Source: a virus. Taken from it: a stretch of 29,409 nucleotides of DNA. Where the stretch lies: positions 1 to 29,409 of IMG/VR virus record IMGVR_UViG_3300032086_003622, one strand, 5' to 3'. Below are positions 27,043 through 29,409 of this stretch, one piece after another. Each line of letters begins with the position of its first letter. Within the stretch, counting starts at the first letter, position 1. A program made the position numbers and the translations under genes. Under the pieces are notes generated by a model that searched no databases, had not been told where the DNA came from, and saw nothing but the letters and a program-made list of their open reading frames with translations.

Positions 27043-27066
27043 AGGGGGAACCTTATGATTCCCCCT
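27043..27066 (-). terminator. Terminator-like hairpin between SSB and primase genes
   Basis: 8-bp stem AGGGGGAA / TTCCCCCT with an 8-nt loop, 11 nt past the stop of the SSB-like gene. On the - strand it is followed by an A/T-rich tract and, 19 nt later, the primase start. Confidence 0.75.
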
Positions 27067-27077
27067 TAACTATATTA

Positions 27078-27758
27078 TTAGTCTAGTGAGAAATCAGATG
27101 GTTCTTTAGATTTAGAAAATTCATCATCTCCAAAACTTTCAATTGGTTTATTTTCAAGTTTCTTAAGATGTACTTCTTCATTATAAAGAATAACTTTTCC
27201 ATTATCTACATCTCCAAATGCATATCTACCATTTTGTGCTTTTGGTAACCACATGTCATAATTAGTATAACCTGTTTTACCAACATATTCTTTACCTGCA
27301 ACACAATATTCAAGATATTTATCTTTGTATGGAGCAGTATCATTAAATGCTTTAACAAAATCTTCAATTGTTTCATGTTGATTATGTTGTTCTGACATCC
27401 ATTCATTTATACCTAAACTCTTACAAAGATTTTGTAAAAATATTAAGATTGATCTATCTCTATGAATTTTAATTCCAGATTTAGTTTCACCATCAGCAAA
27501 TGCATATTGGCTAGCTTTCACTCTACCAATCTGACCTTCATATTTACCTAGTTCAGGATTATTACGATCAATTGAAAATCCTTCAAAATTTTCAATAGGT
27601 TTAGTTTCTACATGTAACATTAAGTGATATGCATTATCAATAAATTTAAACTCATCAAGTGTTACACTATTAATTTTTAGTATGTGATTACCTGGACTAA
27701 TTGTTTTTGGTAAACCGGAACTATTTCCACCACCAAGATCTTCTGTACTTAAAGCCAT
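27078..27758 (-). CDS. Probable single-stranded DNA-binding protein
   Basis: 226 aa. The first 170 residues have the alternating strand pattern of an OB-like core: G-N-H-I-L-K-I-N-S-V, Y-H-L-M-L-H-V-E-T, G-Q-I-G-R-V-K-A-S and Y-L-E-Y-C-V-A-G-K-E-Y. The C-terminus is acidic (G-D-D-E-F...P-S-D-F-S-L-D), as in many SSBs, although it does not end in the canonical I-P-F. It is 23 nt downstream of a RecA-like/AAA_24 ATPase gene, and such ATPases (Sak4 group) are often encoded beside an SSB. Role: coat ssDNA at forks and recombination intermediates. The family assignment rests on context, tail and strand pattern rather than a decisive motif. Confidence 0.65.
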   Translation of the reverse strand: MALSTEDLGGGNSSGLPKTISPGNHILKINSVTLDEFKFIDNAYHLMLHVETKPIENFEGFSIDRNNPELGKYEGQIGRVKASQYAFADGETKSGIKIHRDRSILIFLQNLCKSLGINEWMSEQHNQHETIEDFVKAFNDTAPYKDKYLEYCVAGKEYVGKTGYTNYDMWLPKAQNGRYAFGDVDNGKVILYNEEVHLKKLENKPIESFGDDEFSKSKEPSDFSLD

Positions 27759-27781
27759 TTTACTTTCTTTTTTTTAAATTA

Positions 27782-28504
27782 TTAAACAAAAACTTTATCC
27801 CATGATGTTTTAACAACACCATCAATCATTTCGGTAATTACTATTTCTTCATTACGTAAATGCTCTGGTCTAGCACCACATGTAACTTCATCATTAGTTT
27901 TAAAACTAATAATAGCTTGATTACCTTTTCTATACATATATCCAATTGCATCTGCTTGTGCACAAATTAAAGATTTAATCTTACCTGTAAGATCAATATT
28001 TGCAGCCATAACCATTTCACCTTTATCATCAACAACTTTGTCTTTGATATGTCCAGATAAAATAATTGTAGGTGCTAATGTATCAATAAAATCTAACACT
28101 TGAAAAAATGCTTGTCGAATATACAAATATCCTGCACCATTAGGTAATGTAGTTACATTATCACCACTATAATTTTTACCCATAGGTGTTTGCCTGTATA
28201 GTTTTACTGCTAATGGCATTATCATTTCTTCTAATGCAGTTACAGTATCTACAGTTACATATTTATATGGTTTCCCAGCTTCTTTTATTGCTTTGCCGGT
28301 ATCCAATAGTCCTTGTAGATCTAAAATAGAAACTTTTAATGCTTCTACATATTCAGCTCCGTTCTCCAAGTCAAGAATTAAATTATCCTCAAGACCTGCA
28401 AATGCAGTTGTCTTACCTGTTTTAGGTTTAGAATAAACTAATAATCTCTTTGGATTAACTCTTTCAGCTTTTACCTTTTTTGTTGGTAATACTATTGTAC
28501 TCAT
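27782..28504 (-). CDS. RecA-like/AAA_24 ATPase (Sak4-like)
   Basis: 240 aa. Walker A S-K-P-K-T-G-K-T-T (25-33) follows an N-P-K-R-L-L-V-Y strand. L-I-L-D-L-E-N-G-A (42-50) and Walker B K-Y-V-T-V-D-T-V-T (81-89) follow. I-I-L-S-G-H-I-K-D is a sensor-like strand, and C-G-A-R-P-E-H-L-R comes near the end. This is the layout of phage AAA_24 nucleotide-binding proteins, which include the single-RecA-core Sak4 annealing/recombination ATPases. With the adjacent SSB-like gene and the PD-(D/E)XK nuclease it could form a single-strand annealing or strand-invasion system. Its start overlaps the upstream stop (ATGA). Confidence 0.82.
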   Translation of the reverse strand: MSTIVLPTKKVKAERVNPKRLLVYSKPKTGKTTAFAGLEDNLILDLENGAEYVEALKVSILDLQGLLDTGKAIKEAGKPYKYVTVDTVTALEEMIMPLAVKLYRQTPMGKNYSGDNVTTLPNGAGYLYIRQAFFQVLDFIDTLAPTIILSGHIKDKVVDDKGEMVMAANIDLTGKIKSLICAQADAIGYMYRKGNQAIISFKTNDEVTCGARPEHLRNEEIVITEMIDGVVKTSWDKVFV

Positions 28505-29097
28505 ATTATTTTTCTTATTAATTCATCAGCTGCATCTTTCAAGGTATGTGCAAAATCCATTAAAGCTTGTTTAACTTCATCTCTATTTTTCTCTTGATTT
28601 GGTGCAAACTCTTCTTCAAAATCAGGGAATAATGTAGTAGTTTTTTGCAATTTTGGAACTTCAAGTTCAGCTTCTTCTTTTCTTTTTTCATATAAAGAAT
28701 AACTAATTTCTTGACCACTTTGTAATACTACTGCCATTTCATTAACTGGAACTAAATATTTTTTATCTAGATTTCCTTTAGAATCATAACCTTCAATTAT
28801 ATCATATTCCTCTTCAAAATATGGATTATACTTTAATTTAAATAATTGTCTATCATCATACATTGGAATCATATCTTTACTACCTCCATTGTCATCATAA
28901 ACATTATCATAAAACTCAATGTATATATCCTCTTCTTTTTTCAATTCCCATTCAAAGAATTGACATTGTCTACCATACTTACCTTTCTTAAAGAAAGCAG
29001 TTTTAATAGTAAAAAATGGATCTGCAATACCTATGGCTTTAAAAGTATCCATATGTTGCATGTAAAATTCTCGTTCTTTGTCTTTTCTTAAACTCAT
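28501..29097 (-). CDS. Unknown protein (198 aa)
   Basis: 198 aa, starting MSLRKDKEREF. The middle is beta-rich and aromatic (F-F-E-W-E-L, Y-I-E-F-Y-D-N-V-Y). A charged helix follows, then an acidic short linear stretch T-T-L-F-P-D-F-E-E-E-F and a final helix D-A-A-D-E-L-I-R-K. No catalytic motif or membrane segment seen. It lies 9 nt downstream of the DnaB-like gene and overlaps the AAA_24 ATPase by 4 nt. That position suggests a replication accessory factor, but I do not recognise the family. Confidence 0.75.
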   Translation of the reverse strand: MSLRKDKEREFYMQHMDTFKAIGIADPFFTIKTAFFKKGKYGRQCQFFEWELKKEEDIYIEFYDNVYDDNGGSKDMIPMYDDRQLFKLKYNPYFEEEYDIIEGYDSKGNLDKKYLVPVNEMAVVLQSGQEISYSLYEKRKEEAELEVPKLQKTTTLFPDFEEEFAPNQEKNRDEVKQALMDFAHTLKDAADELIRKII

Positions 29098-29106
29098 TTC
29101 ATAATT

Positions 29107-29409
29107 TTAATTTACATTCATTGTTTTAATTGTTTCTCTACCTGGAGTATTCATTTCTATAATTCTCATAGTAGTCCTATCTAGTTTAAAAAAACTAGTT
29201 CTAACAAGACCGTTACGTGATTTTAAGAAATGAAATACTAAAGTGTCTGGATCTTCTATGATAAATTTTTCAGGTCCATATTTCCTTATTTTCCTTATAG
29301 AAGGTTTATTTATACCCATTACTATATCTGCATGTTGCAATAAAGCATCTGAACCATAAATATCAGAATCTAAAACATAGTTTCCATAAGTACCCTCTAT
29401 TTGTCTTTT
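29107..29409 (-). CDS. DnaB-family replicative helicase, C-terminal fragment (cut by window edge)
   Basis: The frame is open to the window's last base; a TTG at 29340 is internal. The visible 100 residues begin K-R-Q-I-E-G-T-Y-G-N-Y and include S-D-I-Y-G-S-D-A-L-L-Q-H-A-D-I-V, equivalent to the DnaB end motif SDLRESGxIEQDAD, then F-H-F-L-K-S-R-N-G-L-V-R, equivalent to the final K-x-R-N-G-x-x-G strand. This is the C-terminal part of a RecA-fold (SF4) hexameric helicase; Walker motifs lie beyond the edge. It heads the visible replication block, in line with the primase, polymerase and SSB genes downstream. Confidence 0.8.
   Translation of the reverse strand, partial: KRQIEGTYGNYVLDSDIYGSDALLQHADIVMGINKPSIRKIRKYGPEKFIIEDPDTLVFHFLKSRNGLVRTSFFKLDRTTMRIIEMNTPGRETIKTMNVN

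Noticed and set aside
29107-29340. 77-aa gene starting at TTG 29340
   Set aside because: The frame continues upstream to the window edge and is the C-terminal end of a DnaB-like helicase.
1-29409. Stop-codon reassignment (TAG to Gln or TGA to Trp), known in some crAss-like phages
   Set aside because: All genes are open with the standard code, and TAG (25195-25197) and TGA occur at sensible gene ends.
1-29409. tRNA genes, CRISPR arrays, insertion sequences
   Set aside because: No cloverleaf-like, repeat-spacer or transposase signal seen by eye; all gaps between genes are about 100 nt or less.

Overview
The window looks like part of a crAss-like phage (order Crassvirales, tailed phages of Bacteroidota). 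It is AT-rich and almost fully coding, with no tRNA, IS element or CRISPR seen. Three things point to this group: two giant ORFs of about 2,500 codons each, the first with the D-F-D-I-D metal-binding loop of a two-barrel RNA polymerase; a very small basic protein right after the giant pair; and an opposing block of replication genes. The standard genetic code fits: TAA, TGA and TAG all occur as natural gene ends, and no reading frame needs stop recoding here. Family or genus cannot be assigned from the window.

Left block (1-15246, + strand): a virion RNA polymerase giant protein that is open at the left window edge, then a second giant virion protein with two tandem HExxH zincin-like units, a long coiled-coil-rich middle, a LysM-like segment and hydrophobic C-terminal helices. 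Two tiny genes follow, a 40-aa basic protein behind a strong Shine-Dalgarno sequence and a 48-aa protein overlapping it by 4 nt. These would be late or virion genes: proteins packaged in the particle and ejected to transcribe and prepare the incoming genome.

Right block (15300-29409, - strand, converging on the left block): replication and recombination genes in four groups separated by G-run/C-run hairpins. In transcription order: (i) end of a DnaB-like helicase (cut by the window edge), an unknown protein, a RecA-like/AAA_24 ATPase and a probable ssDNA-binding protein; (ii) Toprim primase, SegE-like GIY-YIG protein, DUF6878-like and DUF6915-like small proteins, a 139-aa unknown, then a cassette of VWA/metallopeptidase-like protein, small Zn protein and MoxR-type AAA+ ATPase; (iii) a 422-aa unknown that shares a domain with the 139-aa protein, a PD-(D/E)XK exonuclease and two unknowns; (iv) a family B DNA polymerase with proofreading exonuclease, then a DUF932-like protein with a long acidic tail.

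Together the right block supplies helicase, primase, polymerase, SSB, an annealing/recombination ATPase and a nuclease, that is, most of a self-sufficient replisome. The least explained parts are the AAA+/Zn/VWA cassette, the SSB-tail-like C-termini on two proteins, the tandem metallopeptidase units in giant protein 2, and the hairpins placed just upstream of start codons.
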